NCBI RefSeq assembly: GCF_018332715.1
Contig: NZ_BOQP01000008.1
Span: 1-64,000, forward strand
Direction: 5' to 3'
Source: Winogradskya consettensis
GTDB taxonomy: Bacteria > Actinomycetota > Actinomycetes > Mycobacteriales > Micromonosporaceae
DNA: 64,000 nt
Every line of letters begins with the position of its first letter. The first letter of the stretch is position 1. Of the stretch, positions 26,007 to 33,797 are shown one piece after another. Position numbers and translations under genes: made by a program. A model generated the notes under the pieces. It saw nothing but the letters and a program-made list of their open reading frames with translations. It was not told where the DNA came from and did not search any database.

Positions 26007-26699
26007 GTGAAAACCTCCGTCCGTACGATCATCGTCCTGCTCGTCGCCGCGCTGACCGCCCTGATCGGGGCGCCGGCCCAGGCCGCTGTCTGGTCGTCCA
26101 CCGACCGCTGGGGTACCTGGACCAGCAACGGCTACACGCTCTACAACAACGTCTGGGGCTCCGGCTACGGCCCGCAGACCATCTGGGCCAACTCGACATC
26201 CAACTGGGGCGTCTGGGCGAACCACCCGAACACCGGCGGCATCAAGAGCTACCCCAACGCCACGAAGTACGTCGGCAAGAAGGTCAGCGCCCTCGGCACT
26301 ACCACGAGCAGCTTCAACGTCACGGTGCCGACCAGCGGGGTCGCGTTCACCACGGCGTACGACATCTGGAGCTCCGACAACGCCCACGAGATCATGCTCT
26401 GGATGAACAAGTACGGCGCGGTCGGCCCGCTCGGCACCCTGCAGACCACCACCTCGGTCGGCGGCCACACATGGGCCATCTACCGCGGCTCCAACGGGAG
26501 CAACCAGGTGTACTCGTTCGTCCGCACCAGCAACACGAGCTCCGGCACGGTCGACATCCGGGCGATCGCCCAGTGGATCCGCACCCAGGGCTGGTTCGGC
26601 GACGTCACCATCGGCAACGTCCAGCTCGGCTACGAGATCACGTCGTCGGCGGGCGGGAAGGACTTCATCACGAACTCCTTCTCAGTGACTGCTTCATAA
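26007..26699 (+). CDS. Secreted GH12 endoglucanase / xyloglucanase
   Basis: The 230-residue product has a Sec signal ending in AQAA and a single GH12 beta-jelly-roll domain. Nucleophile E128 lies in AHEIMLWMN and acid/base E210 in QLGYEITSS; both motifs are standard for the family. Substrates are beta-1,4-glucan or xyloglucan, which suits a plant cell-wall set with the two pectin genes before it. It starts at GTG with AGAGG five bases upstream. No binding module is attached. Its 3' end overlaps the convergent SRPBCC gene by 32 bp. Confidence 0.93.
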   Translation: MKTSVRTIIVLLVAALTALIGAPAQAAVWSSTDRWGTWTSNGYTLYNNVWGSGYGPQTIWANSTSNWGVWANHPNTGGIKSYPNATKYVGKKVSALGTTTSSFNVTVPTSGVAFTTAYDIWSSDNAHEIMLWMNKYGAVGPLGTLQTTTSVGGHTWAIYRGSNGSNQVYSFVRTSNTSSGTVDIRAIAQWIRTQGWFGDVTIGNVQLGYEITSSAGGKDFITNSFSVTAS

Positions 26700-27117
26700 G
26701 TACGGCCGGCACGGCTTCGTTCAACATCTTCTTCCTGACCGTACGCAGCAGCTTGGACATGAAGAACCCACCGGCACCCGTGAACCCTGTGTGCTCCCAG
26801 GTGAACCGGGTGCCGGTCGGCGTCTCCTCCAACCGGTACGCCACAAAGGACGGCGCCTCGCCCTCGTCCCCGACCCAGGTGTACCGCAACAACCGTGGCT
26901 CCTCGACCTCCAGAACCTCACAGTCGACGATCCCGCGCCACCCCATCACCGGCTTCGCGACCAGCCGGAATTTCGTCCCCGCCGCAGCCGCGAACCCCTC
27001 GGGCCGCCCGCCCTGCCCGGTCACGGTCCACTGGGCGACCAGCTCGGGCTCGGTCAGCACCCGCCACACCTCCTCGATCGGGTACGCGTACTCGCACACG
27101 ATCCGGAACTCACTCAT
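26668..27117 (-). CDS. SRPBCC / AHSA1-like domain protein
   Basis: The 149-residue product shows the START-like (SRPBCC) pattern: IEEVWRVLTEPELVAQWTVTG near the start, a beta-rich middle, and TRFTWEHTGF near the end. Such domains bind hydrophobic ligands; the actinobacterial type is often paired with a small regulator. The ATG at 27117 has AAAAGGAG five bases upstream. It is divergent from a TetR gene with an AT-rich inverted repeat between them, so it is probably controlled by that repressor. Confidence 0.88.
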   Translation of the reverse strand: MSEFRIVCEYAYPIEEVWRVLTEPELVAQWTVTGQGGRPEGFAAAAGTKFRLVAKPVMGWRGIVDCEVLEVEEPRLLRYTWVGDEGEAPSFVAYRLEETPTGTRFTWEHTGFTGAGGFFMSKLLRTVRKKMLNEAVPAVLMKQSLRRSS

Positions 27118-27141
27118 GAGATCTCCTTTTACGGTCGCTAG

Positions 27142-27164
27142 AAATTTACAGTAGCAGTAATTTT
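27142..27164. promoter_or_regulatory. Probable TetR operator
   Basis: An AT-rich inverted repeat, AAATTTAC-N7-GTAATTTT (7 of 8 positions paired), lies in the 72 bp divergent gap between the SRPBCC and TetR genes. Its composition stands out from the GC-rich surroundings, and its place fits autoregulation and control of the SRPBCC gene. The assignment is inferred from position and symmetry. Confidence 0.55.
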
Positions 27165-27189
27165 TCTGGGACCGTACTAAGCTCATCCC

Positions 27190-27825
27190 ATGACCGAGGG
27201 CCTCCGCGAACGCAAGAAGCGCGAGATGCGCCGCCACCTGTCCGACACCGCCGCGCGCATGTTCCTCGAGCGAGGCTTCGAGGCCCTCCGCGTGGCCGAC
27301 GTCGCGGAAGCCTGCGGCGTCTCGGAGAAAACGGTCTTCAACTACTTCCCGACCAAGGAATCCCTGGTCCTGGACCGCCTGGAAACCACGATGACGGCCC
27401 TGCGCACCGGCCTGGCCGACCCCACGGTCCCCCCGGTCCAGGCAGCCCTGCGCATCCTCGCCGACGAACTCACGGCGATGACCTCAGCCCTGACCGACCC
27501 CGAAGCCATCGCCGGCCACCGCCGCTTCGGCACCCTGATCGGCTCCACCCCGTCCCTGCGCGCCTACCAGAGCGACACCATGGACCGCTTCGTCACGGTG
27601 GCCGCCGAACTCCTCGCCGCCCGCACCGGCCTCGCCCCCACCGACCCGGAACCCACCATCGCCGCCACCGCCCTCCTGGGCCTCTGGCGGGTCCAATACC
27701 AATCCCTCCACCGCCACCTGACCACCACCTCGAACCCCGTGACGCTTCACGAGCAGGTGACGGCCGACGTCCACCGCGCCGCCCACCTGATCGAAACCGG
27801 CCTCACCCACTGGCCGGCGTCGTGA
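27190..27825 (+). CDS. TetR-family transcriptional regulator
   Basis: The 211-residue product has an N-terminal TetR DNA-binding domain (AARMFLERGFEALRVADVAEACGVSEKTVFNYFPTK split over helices 1-4, with the typical FNYFPTKE turn) and a helical C-terminal ligand domain. It is divergent from the SRPBCC gene and probably represses it and itself through the intergenic inverted repeat. The stop overlaps the next gene's GTG (GTGA), suggesting coupling to a hypothetical gene. Confidence 0.92.
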   Translation: MTEGLRERKKREMRRHLSDTAARMFLERGFEALRVADVAEACGVSEKTVFNYFPTKESLVLDRLETTMTALRTGLADPTVPPVQAALRILADELTAMTSALTDPEAIAGHRRFGTLIGSTPSLRAYQSDTMDRFVTVAAELLAARTGLAPTDPEPTIAATALLGLWRVQYQSLHRHLTTTSNPVTLHEQVTADVHRAAHLIETGLTHWPAS

Positions 27826-28538
27826 CCTCGGGATACATCCTGGAGTCGCCGGGCGCCCTGTCAGCCCGGGCCGTCCGCTTCCTCCGCACCGCTTCCCACC
27901 GCGTGCCGATCGACCACGGCCTCACCGGAGAACGCCTGCGCCGCGAGATCGACCGGGTCCACGGCCGGCCCGACGATGACATCGTGGCGCTTCTGGACCG
28001 GCTACAGAAGCGCTACAGCGGCCTGTCCTACGGCAGCGGCTTCTTCCAGTCAAAGGTCACGTTCAGCCCCGTCTGCGAGCCCGAGCACCCCGACGAAGAG
28101 CTGGAGATCCTCTACGCCGTGGAGACCGGCAGCATCGCCGGCGCCTCCGTGAAGCCCACCGGCGAGGTCGAGATCGGCATCGACGCGCTATCCACCATCG
28201 AGTTCCGTGACCTCGACACCCTGATCGAATGCGACGCCCTGTACGCCGAAGCCTCCGGCTCCGAACGCCGCAGCTACTTCAGCCCCGGTCCGATGGAGGA
28301 GGTGCTCAACCACCTGATGTCCGACCCCGCACTCGGCCTCCACCCGGCCCCCGAAGCGTCCGGCCATCACACCCACTGGCTCACGGGCGCCGACACCCTG
28401 GTCGCACTCGAAGGCGCATGGGCCACAATCGACAGCAGGGCGCCGATGATTCGTTCCTGGCCCCGCCACCAACAGGCAGCATCCCGCCTCGACGCCGTCC
28501 TGCGAGGCTTTCGCGCGGAGCGATCGGGGGATCGCTGA
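27822..28538 (+). CDS. Hypothetical protein coupled to the TetR gene
   Basis: The 238-residue product is not recognised. It is soluble, acidic in the middle (EPEHPDEELEILYAVETGS) and mixed alpha/beta (ASVKPTGEVEIGIDALSTIEFRDLDTLIECDAL). The general look is that of actinobacterial hypothetical or immunity-like proteins next to mobile or degraded genes, but no motif is decisive. It starts at GTG overlapping the TetR stop as GTGA. A decayed patch begins just downstream. Confidence 0.7.
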   Translation: MTSGYILESPGALSARAVRFLRTASHRVPIDHGLTGERLRREIDRVHGRPDDDIVALLDRLQKRYSGLSYGSGFFQSKVTFSPVCEPEHPDEELEILYAVETGSIAGASVKPTGEVEIGIDALSTIEFRDLDTLIECDALYAEASGSERRSYFSPGPMEEVLNHLMSDPALGLHPAPEASGHHTHWLTGADTLVALEGAWATIDSRAPMIRSWPRHQQAASRLDAVLRGFRAERSGDR

Positions 28539-28640
28539 TGGACATCGACAGCCCAAAGGCTGGCTGACGACGAGAAAGATGCCGGCTCGGATGGTCTTGG
28601 ATGATCGGGAACTCTCGTCGGAACAGGCAGGCCTGGGCTT

Positions 28641-28757
28641 TTGACGTATCTAGCCGTTTTTGAGGATCCTGGCCACGGGGTTCGGCGCTCGGACCTGATT
28701 GCGGCCCTGGAGCGGGACTGGCCGGGCGCCGTGCTCCTTGGGCGCCAGGGGTGGTGA
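28641..28757 (+). pseudogene. Truncated gene fragment
   Basis: A 38-residue frame from TTG 28641 reads MTYLAVFEDPGHG...DLIAALERDWPG and then stops. The sequence looks like the first domain of a longer protein, so the rest is probably lost. It may equally be a chance frame. It lies directly before another damaged gene. Confidence 0.35.
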
Positions 28758-28761
28758 ATAG

Positions 28762-29333
28762 ATGGGAATGAGCAAGAAACGTGACGTGGAGTTCTTCCTC
28801 CTCCCCGACGATGAGGTGGAGTTGACCGACGCTATAAGGGGGAGTTTTCCGGCGTCGCCTTCATTGATGAGGCGCAATGGTCGGACGTAGAAATGCCGAC
28901 GGTACGTGAAAGTATTCTCGACTGCGGGCGAATCTCCGGGATCTGGTACCAGGGCGCCTATCCTAAGATTCGAGGGCGGCGCAGGGACAACGGCGCGATC
29001 GATGGTCCGGAGCGGGAGATCGTGCAATGGCTGAGAAGTCAGGTCCGCAGTCCGGGTGTTCTGCACAGTGGCCGCTGGGCATACTCACAGGACGAATTTA
29101 CCGATCCGGCGATGGTCAAGTTCGTGGATCGGATCTGGCGTATCTTGTCCAAGGTCACCACGAACCGGATGAGGCGGGCTTCAGCGAATGATCCCCACTC
29201 GCCCGAGCATGGGTTCAGGGTCGGCTCCAGTGCGTTCGAGCAAAGTGCGGCCGGGGATCTCGAGCTGGCTGCCAACGCGTTGCGGCTGGCCCCGGAGGTG
29301 GGGTACGTCTGGCCGCAAAGGCGGATCCCTTAA
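28762..29333 (+). pseudogene. Frameshifted hypothetical gene
   Basis: From ATG 28762 or 28768 one frame reads MSKKRDVEFFLLPDDEVELT...RGSFP and stops soon after. From about 28850 a different frame continues without a break (GVAFIDEAQWSDVEMPTVRE...) to the stop at 29333. Joining the two after SFP gives one coherent protein of about 190 residues, so one base appears to be missing at 28848-28852. The family is unknown. Either the gene is inactivated or there is a sequencing error. The second part alone has an internal ATG at 28893. Confidence 0.6.
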
Positions 29334-29343
29334 GGGGTCAGGA

Positions 29344-29541
29344 ATGACGGTTTGGCACGAAGGTGTGTCCGGTATGGAGTCGTTTTCTATCCTTTGCTTG
29401 ATTCCGTCGGGCAAGCCCTGGTCCACGCATATTCCGGGTCTGGCGCTGCGTTCCGGACAAGGTGGTTGTCAAACTATGCTGAACGAAACGGTGACCTGTG
29501 GTTTTCCGGGCCGGTTGACCTCGCGCGAGACCCTGCGCTGA
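29344..29541 (+). pseudogene. Short open frame, probable gene remnant
   Basis: ATG 29344 has a good ribosome site (AAGGGG, six bases upstream) and opens a 65-residue frame beginning MTVWHEGVSGMESF. From about 29385 the alternative frame reads more like a protein (FYPLLDSVGQALVHAYSGSG), continuing into the next gene. A missing T in the TTTT run near 29390 would join them. Neither reading is certain. Confidence 0.35.
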
Positions 29542-29549
29542 GGGGATTT

Positions 29550-31032
29550 GTGGAGTATCTCGATCTTTCGCCGTACGAATACATGCCGCACCCGCTTCCG
29601 CTGGTCAACATCGGGTGGCTGGGGTGGGAGAACGGGCTGCAGAACACCGGCTCGGCACTGCTGACGGATGAGGACATCGAGCGGGTTCGGGCTGCCTCGC
29701 CTCGGGTGGGGAGCATGCATCTCGGGTTTCATGACTGCGAGTTCTGTACGGGCTATGCGCCGTTCGACGGCAACGGGGAGTACCGGTATTACGCGGCCGG
29801 CGGGGTGGTCTACGCCGCGCCGGGGATGATCCTGCATTACATGGAGGCGCACGGGTATCGGCCGCCGCAGGTGTTTCTGGATGACCTGGCGAGGGGTGGC
29901 GTGCTGACCTGGGACGGCCGGGCGGATCGGCTCGTCGGGGTGGTCCGGGACGTGACCGCAGAGTGGGAGTTGCGGGTCGAGGCCGTGGTTGATCTGGCGA
30001 ACTGGAAGGATTCCCGGGCTCTGGACGCGATCATGGTCGCGGCTCGGGAGGAGGAGTTCGCCGACTGCGCGGGGGCCGAGATCGGGGGGGTCACTGGCGG
30101 CGTACGTGGACAGTGGCCTCGTGATTGACGACCTGCACCCCATGGTCCGGTACGGCATCGAGGACGCCCGCATCGTCTGGCCCGGCGTGCTCGGGGACAG
30201 GCAGATCCGGCGGTGGCTCACGGAGACCTGGGATCGGGCGCGGAAGGTGATCATCGCCGATGGCGGGGAGGACGGGCCGCCGGTTGCTGAGCGGGAAGTG
30301 CTTGCCACGGTTGAGGATGAGTCCGCGTTGCGGCAGTTGCGGGAATGGACCACGTCCGAGAATTTCCGGGGTGATGTCTGCCGGTGTCCCGGGGATCTGA
30401 CGGTGGCGCTCTACGACGCTGAGGACGTGCTGCTCGGGTCGGGGACCTTGCATGCGGGGAGGGTTTCCTGGGAGCGGGATCGGTTCCGCAATGATCTGCT
30501 CGTCGATGACGTCGGATTGCGGCTGGTGCTGGCCGGGCTCGGTGTCGGCGGGAGTTCGAGTGCCGTATTGGGCAGGCTGCTGACCGAGTTGGACCTGGTC
30601 GACGACGAGGCGTCGTTCAGGCAGGCCGGGGACGTTGCCGCGCTCGAGGCGAGCCGCGTGCCGCCCGTGTTGTTCGACCATCTGCGAGACCACTCGGGGC
30701 TGGAAGCGGCCGGGTTCGGGGCGGACAAGATCGAGGTGATGGTCGGGGACCTCGTGAGGTCGGCGGGGGAGAGCGGTGCGGTGCGGCAGGTGTTGGCGTG
30801 GCTCGGGTCCGTGGTGTGGCCGACCGAGGCGGTCGGTGGGGATGGGCAGGTTGCCAAGCGGATGCTGGAGCGGCTTGGCGGCGTGGAGGGGGAGCTGGCC
30901 GGGCTCACCGAGCGCGCCGAGGTCATGGGGGCCGTGGTCTGGGCGGTCTTCCGAGGCGGGGACGACACCGACGTCATGAACGCGGTGGGGCCGGCCGTCA
31001 GCCGGGTGCTCAGATCAGGGACAGGCCGCTGA
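29550..31032 (+). pseudogene. DUF7919-like gene interrupted by a frameshift at a G7 run
   Basis: GTG 29550 has AGGGG just upstream and begins MEYLDLSPYEYMPHPLPL, followed by NIGWLG, HDCEFC and VVYAAPGMILHYMEAHGY, a pattern of actinobacterial proteins annotated DUF7919. The frame ends at 30128. At a run of seven G (30084-30090) the reading continues sensibly in another frame (GGSLAAYVDSGLVIDDLHP), which runs to 31032 and adds about 300 residues of helical, unassigned sequence. Removing one G restores a single protein of about 490 residues. The downstream part could also be an independent gene from about GTG 30117. Its 3' end overlaps the convergent lipoprotein gene. Confidence 0.6.
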
Positions 31033-31618
31033 TCGCGGCTTTCTGGGACGTCTTCGAGGCGAAGGCAGCGACGGATGAGCCCTGCGCGGATACCTGCACC
31101 GAGATCCAGCCCGCCTCGAACAACAGCGTGGTGGTTGATGAAGCCAGCGCCGGGTCCTGCTGGTCGACGCAGCTGGTCGCGTAGCCCGCGCCGTCCGGTG
31201 GGGACGGGAGTTCGGTGGTGCAGTCGCCCGTGCGGCGTTTCACCTGGTCGAGCATGGACGCCGGGGTGTCGCGGTCCGAGCGGCGCAGCAGGTAGGTGAC
31301 CATGATGAGCGCGGGCGGCGTGGACGACGTCGCGGATGCCTTACCGGAGCATTTGTGGCCGCCCGGTTCGGCCTTGTCGCCCGTTTCGGCGGGGCCTTCG
31401 GTCAGTGTCCAGGGGGCGCCCGTCGCGGTGGCCATCAGGGCGATGACGTCCGTGCAGGTCCGCTCGACCGGCTGCAGCCAAGGCGCAGAGGAGGGCGGCG
31501 GCGAGGGCACAGGCGAAAGAGAGGGCGCCGGCGCCGCGGAAGGGGAGCTGGTGCAGCCACCGGCAAGAGCGGCTATGGCGAAAAAGGGCGCTGCTGTGCG
31601 TACGGTGAGAGGTGTCAT
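31010..31618 (-). CDS. Secreted lipoprotein, unknown
   Basis: The 202-residue product has a lipoprotein signal with lipobox LAGGC and a Pro/Ser-rich spacer (about residues 26-46), then a compact domain with paired cysteines (ERTCTDV, HKCSG, GDCTTE, TSCVDQ) that may form disulfides. No family is recognised. The start at 31618 overlaps the stop of the Asp23-like gene (ATGA), so the two are coupled. An envelope-stress role is suggested by that neighbour only. Confidence 0.78.
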   Translation of the reverse strand: MTPLTVRTAAPFFAIAALAGGCTSSPSAAPAPSLSPVPSPPPSSAPWLQPVERTCTDVIALMATATGAPWTLTEGPAETGDKAEPGGHKCSGKASATSSTPPALIMVTYLLRRSDRDTPASMLDQVKRRTGDCTTELPSPPDGAGYATSCVDQQDPALASSTTTLLFEAGWISVQVSAQGSSVAAFASKTSQKAAISGLSLI

Positions 31619-32076
31619 GCGGTCATCCTGATGTCATCGACCTTGACGTTGACGTTCTCGACGTGCAGGCCGTAGTTCTCCACAGCCTCGATGACCGCGG
31701 TCCGGACGGCGACCGTGACGTCCGAGACGACCTCACCCGCCGCGATGACCAGGACCACCGTGATCGCGACCTTGGTGCCCTCGACGCGGGCCGAGACGCC
31801 GCGGGTGGCGTCGCCGACCTCGTCGAGGCCGATCTTGTCGAGGACGGAGTTCATGAAGCGGGCGACGTCACCGCCGAGCTCGGCGACGCCCGGGACCGCG
31901 CGGGCCGCCGCGCCGGCGATCTTCTCGACCACCTCGCGGCCGACCGAGGTGCTGCCGCGGTAGGCGGGGACCTCGACAACGCCGGCGCCGCCCTGGTCGG
32001 GGATCGGGGCCTGGATGACGGCCGGGAGGAACATCTCCAGCGTGCGGTCGCCGGGGGCGGTGGCCTCGTCGCTCAA
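31615..32076 (-). CDS. Asp23/Gls24-family envelope stress protein
   Basis: The 153-residue product contains the Asp23 fold signature (GREVVEKIAGAAARAVPGVAEL..., then VAITVVLVIAAGEVVSDV and VENVNVKVDDI). About 40 residues precede the domain. Members are small cytosolic proteins tied to cell-envelope or alkaline stress and are often anchored by partner proteins. Here the coupled downstream gene encodes a lipoprotein. It is divergent from an ECF sigma factor gene, which may control it. Confidence 0.88.
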   Translation of the reverse strand: MSDEATAPGDRTLEMFLPAVIQAPIPDQGGAGVVEVPAYRGSTSVGREVVEKIAGAAARAVPGVAELGGDVARFMNSVLDKIGLDEVGDATRGVSARVEGTKVAITVVLVIAAGEVVSDVTVAVRTAVIEAVENYGLHVENVNVKVDDIRMTA

Positions 32077-32198
32077 TTGTCTACCCTCGATAGTTCCACT
32101 GGCGGAAAGTCGTGCGCGGCGAGACTACTAGCCAAAGGCGTGCAACCGTTCGGCGGTCCGGGGTCGTGCTTACCGGGACCGAACGGATAGGGGTGGGG

Positions 32199-32708
32199 AT
32201 GAGCGATCGCGATGGGGCGTTCGCCGAGTACTTCGCGGCCCGGTCAGGGGCCATGCGGGGAACGGCGTTTCTGCTCTGCGGTGACTGGCACCGGGCGGAG
32301 GACCTGGTGCAGACCGCGTTCACCAAGCTCTACAGGCACTGGAACCGGGTCTCACACCACGAGGCCCTGGATCCGTACGTGCGGCAGGTGCTGATCCGCA
32401 CCTACATCGACGACGGGCGCCGGGGGTGGTGGCGGCGGGAACGGCCGTCCGACACGCCCGCGGACCGGCCGGCGCCACCGGCGTCCTCCGACGACCGGCT
32501 GGTGCTGTTGCAGGCGCTGGCCGAGGTGCCACCCCGGCAGCGGGCAGTGCTGGTCCTGCGCTACTGGGAGGACATGACGGTCGACGAGACCGCGGCCGCT
32601 CTGGGGTGCTCGGCCGGCACCGTCAAGAGCCAGGCGTCGCGGGGCCTGGACACCTTGCGGGCGCTGATGTCCCCACCCGTCACTGTGGTACGAGGAGCAA
32701 CCCGATGA
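32199..32708 (+). CDS. ECF sigma factor of the actinobacterial SigE family
   Basis: The 169-residue product has region 2 (FAEYFAARSGAMRGTAFLLCGDWHRAEDLVQTAFTKLY) and region 4 (VPPRQRAVLVLRYWEDMTVDETAAALGCSAGTVKSQASRGL). This short form is typical of the SigE-like group in actinobacteria. ATG 32199 follows a G-rich ribosome site. It overlaps the next gene (ATGA), which encodes a single-pass membrane protein, the usual place of the anti-sigma factor. Confidence 0.92.
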   Translation: MSDRDGAFAEYFAARSGAMRGTAFLLCGDWHRAEDLVQTAFTKLYRHWNRVSHHEALDPYVRQVLIRTYIDDGRRGWWRRERPSDTPADRPAPPASSDDRLVLLQALAEVPPRQRAVLVLRYWEDMTVDETAAALGCSAGTVKSQASRGLDTLRALMSPPVTVVRGATR

Positions 32709-33571
32709 ACGAGAACGACTTCCGCGCGGCCCTGCGCGACACCATGACCCTCAGCCCCCCGCCCCCGATGGACTCGGCCACGGCGGTCGGTGCGGGACGC
32801 CGGTCCGTACGCCGCCGCAACTCGGTGGTCGGCGTCGGCGCGGCCGCCGTCCTCGTCGCCGCGACCGCCCTCGCGGTGAACCCCGGGATCTGGTTGAGCA
32901 GCGAAAACGTCCCGGCGGCCCCGGTGGCGGCGGTGCCCTCGGTGCTGGCGAGCCCGGCCGCGGCCGGGGACAAGACCGAGCCCGCGTGGCCGACCGACGG
33001 CGACGGCCGGCCGCAGACCGACGCCACCAGCCGTTCCGGTCCGCGCTACGAGAAGGGCAAGGCGCTGCTGGCCGGGCTCCTCGCCGTCGTCCCCGACGGC
33101 TGGACCGCCCCGACCGGCAACGTCGGCGAGGATGACGATGCCATTCCGCTGCAGTACCACCAGGCCGCCGTCGACGACATCAAGAAGGACATCTGGACCT
33201 ACAGCGCCAACGCGGCGGTGGCCAAGGACGGCAGGACCGGGCAGCTGGCCGTGGAGGTGCACACGGCGAACAGCGGCCTGCCGCAGGACCCGTGCAAGCT
33301 CGCCAAGTCCCTGTGGGGCCTGGGCGGCAACTGCACGGTGGTCACGGTCGGCGGGCTGAAGGTCGGCACGGCGACCCCGGGGCGCGGCGACGGAGGCCCG
33401 GAGCAGTGGGCGGCCTACCGGCACCCGGACGGCGTCGCGGTCTTCGTGATGCAGCAGCGCACGGCCACCAACGGATCGGGCAACCCGCCGGCGCTCAAGG
33501 ACCTGCCGCTGCCGGTGGCCGGGCTCGCGGCCCTCGCCGTCGACGAGCGTTTCCACGTCACCGATAACTGA
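32705..33571 (+). CDS. Probable membrane anti-sigma factor
   Basis: The 288-residue product has a short cytoplasmic N-terminus (residues 1-40, NENDFRAALRDTM), one membrane helix (VVGVGAAAVLVAATALAV) and a 220-residue extracytoplasmic domain beginning with a Pro/Ala-rich linker. Two cysteines (DPCKL, GNCTVV) could pair. It does not show a zinc anti-sigma HxxxCxxC motif, so anti-sigma function rests on topology and on coupling to the sigma gene. It may sense an envelope signal. Confidence 0.8.
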   Translation: MNENDFRAALRDTMTLSPPPPMDSATAVGAGRRSVRRRNSVVGVGAAAVLVAATALAVNPGIWLSSENVPAAPVAAVPSVLASPAAAGDKTEPAWPTDGDGRPQTDATSRSGPRYEKGKALLAGLLAVVPDGWTAPTGNVGEDDDAIPLQYHQAAVDDIKKDIWTYSANAAVAKDGRTGQLAVEVHTANSGLPQDPCKLAKSLWGLGGNCTVVTVGGLKVGTATPGRGDGGPEQWAAYRHPDGVAVFVMQQRTATNGSGNPPALKDLPLPVAGLAALAVDERFHVTDN

Positions 33572-33710
33572 GATCGGTCACCGATAAATGAGATCATATT
33601 TACCTGATCAAATATCTTCCATTGTGCGCGTCCGTACCGCTCTGTAACACTGCCGATCGGGGACAGTCGTAAAGACAATGTGATCTCAGGGTACGGAATG
33701 GGGTCGTGAT

Positions 33711-33797
33711 TTGGCGGAGACGCTCTCCTGGCTGGGCCTGCTCACCCCGCCCGGGGAGCGCCCGGACGGCACCGCGGTGACCTGGGCCTCGGGATGA
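33711..33797 (+). CDS. Possible 28-residue leader or small protein
   Basis: From TTG 33711 a 28-residue frame reads MAETLSWLGLLTPPGERPDG and ends ...VTWASG. Its TGA overlaps the ATG of the NB-ARC gene (ATGA), and GC3 is high, as in real genes here. No strong ribosome site is seen. It could be a coupled leader peptide, the remnant of a longer N-terminal domain, or chance. Confidence 0.3.
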   Translation: MAETLSWLGLLTPPGERPDGTAVTWASG

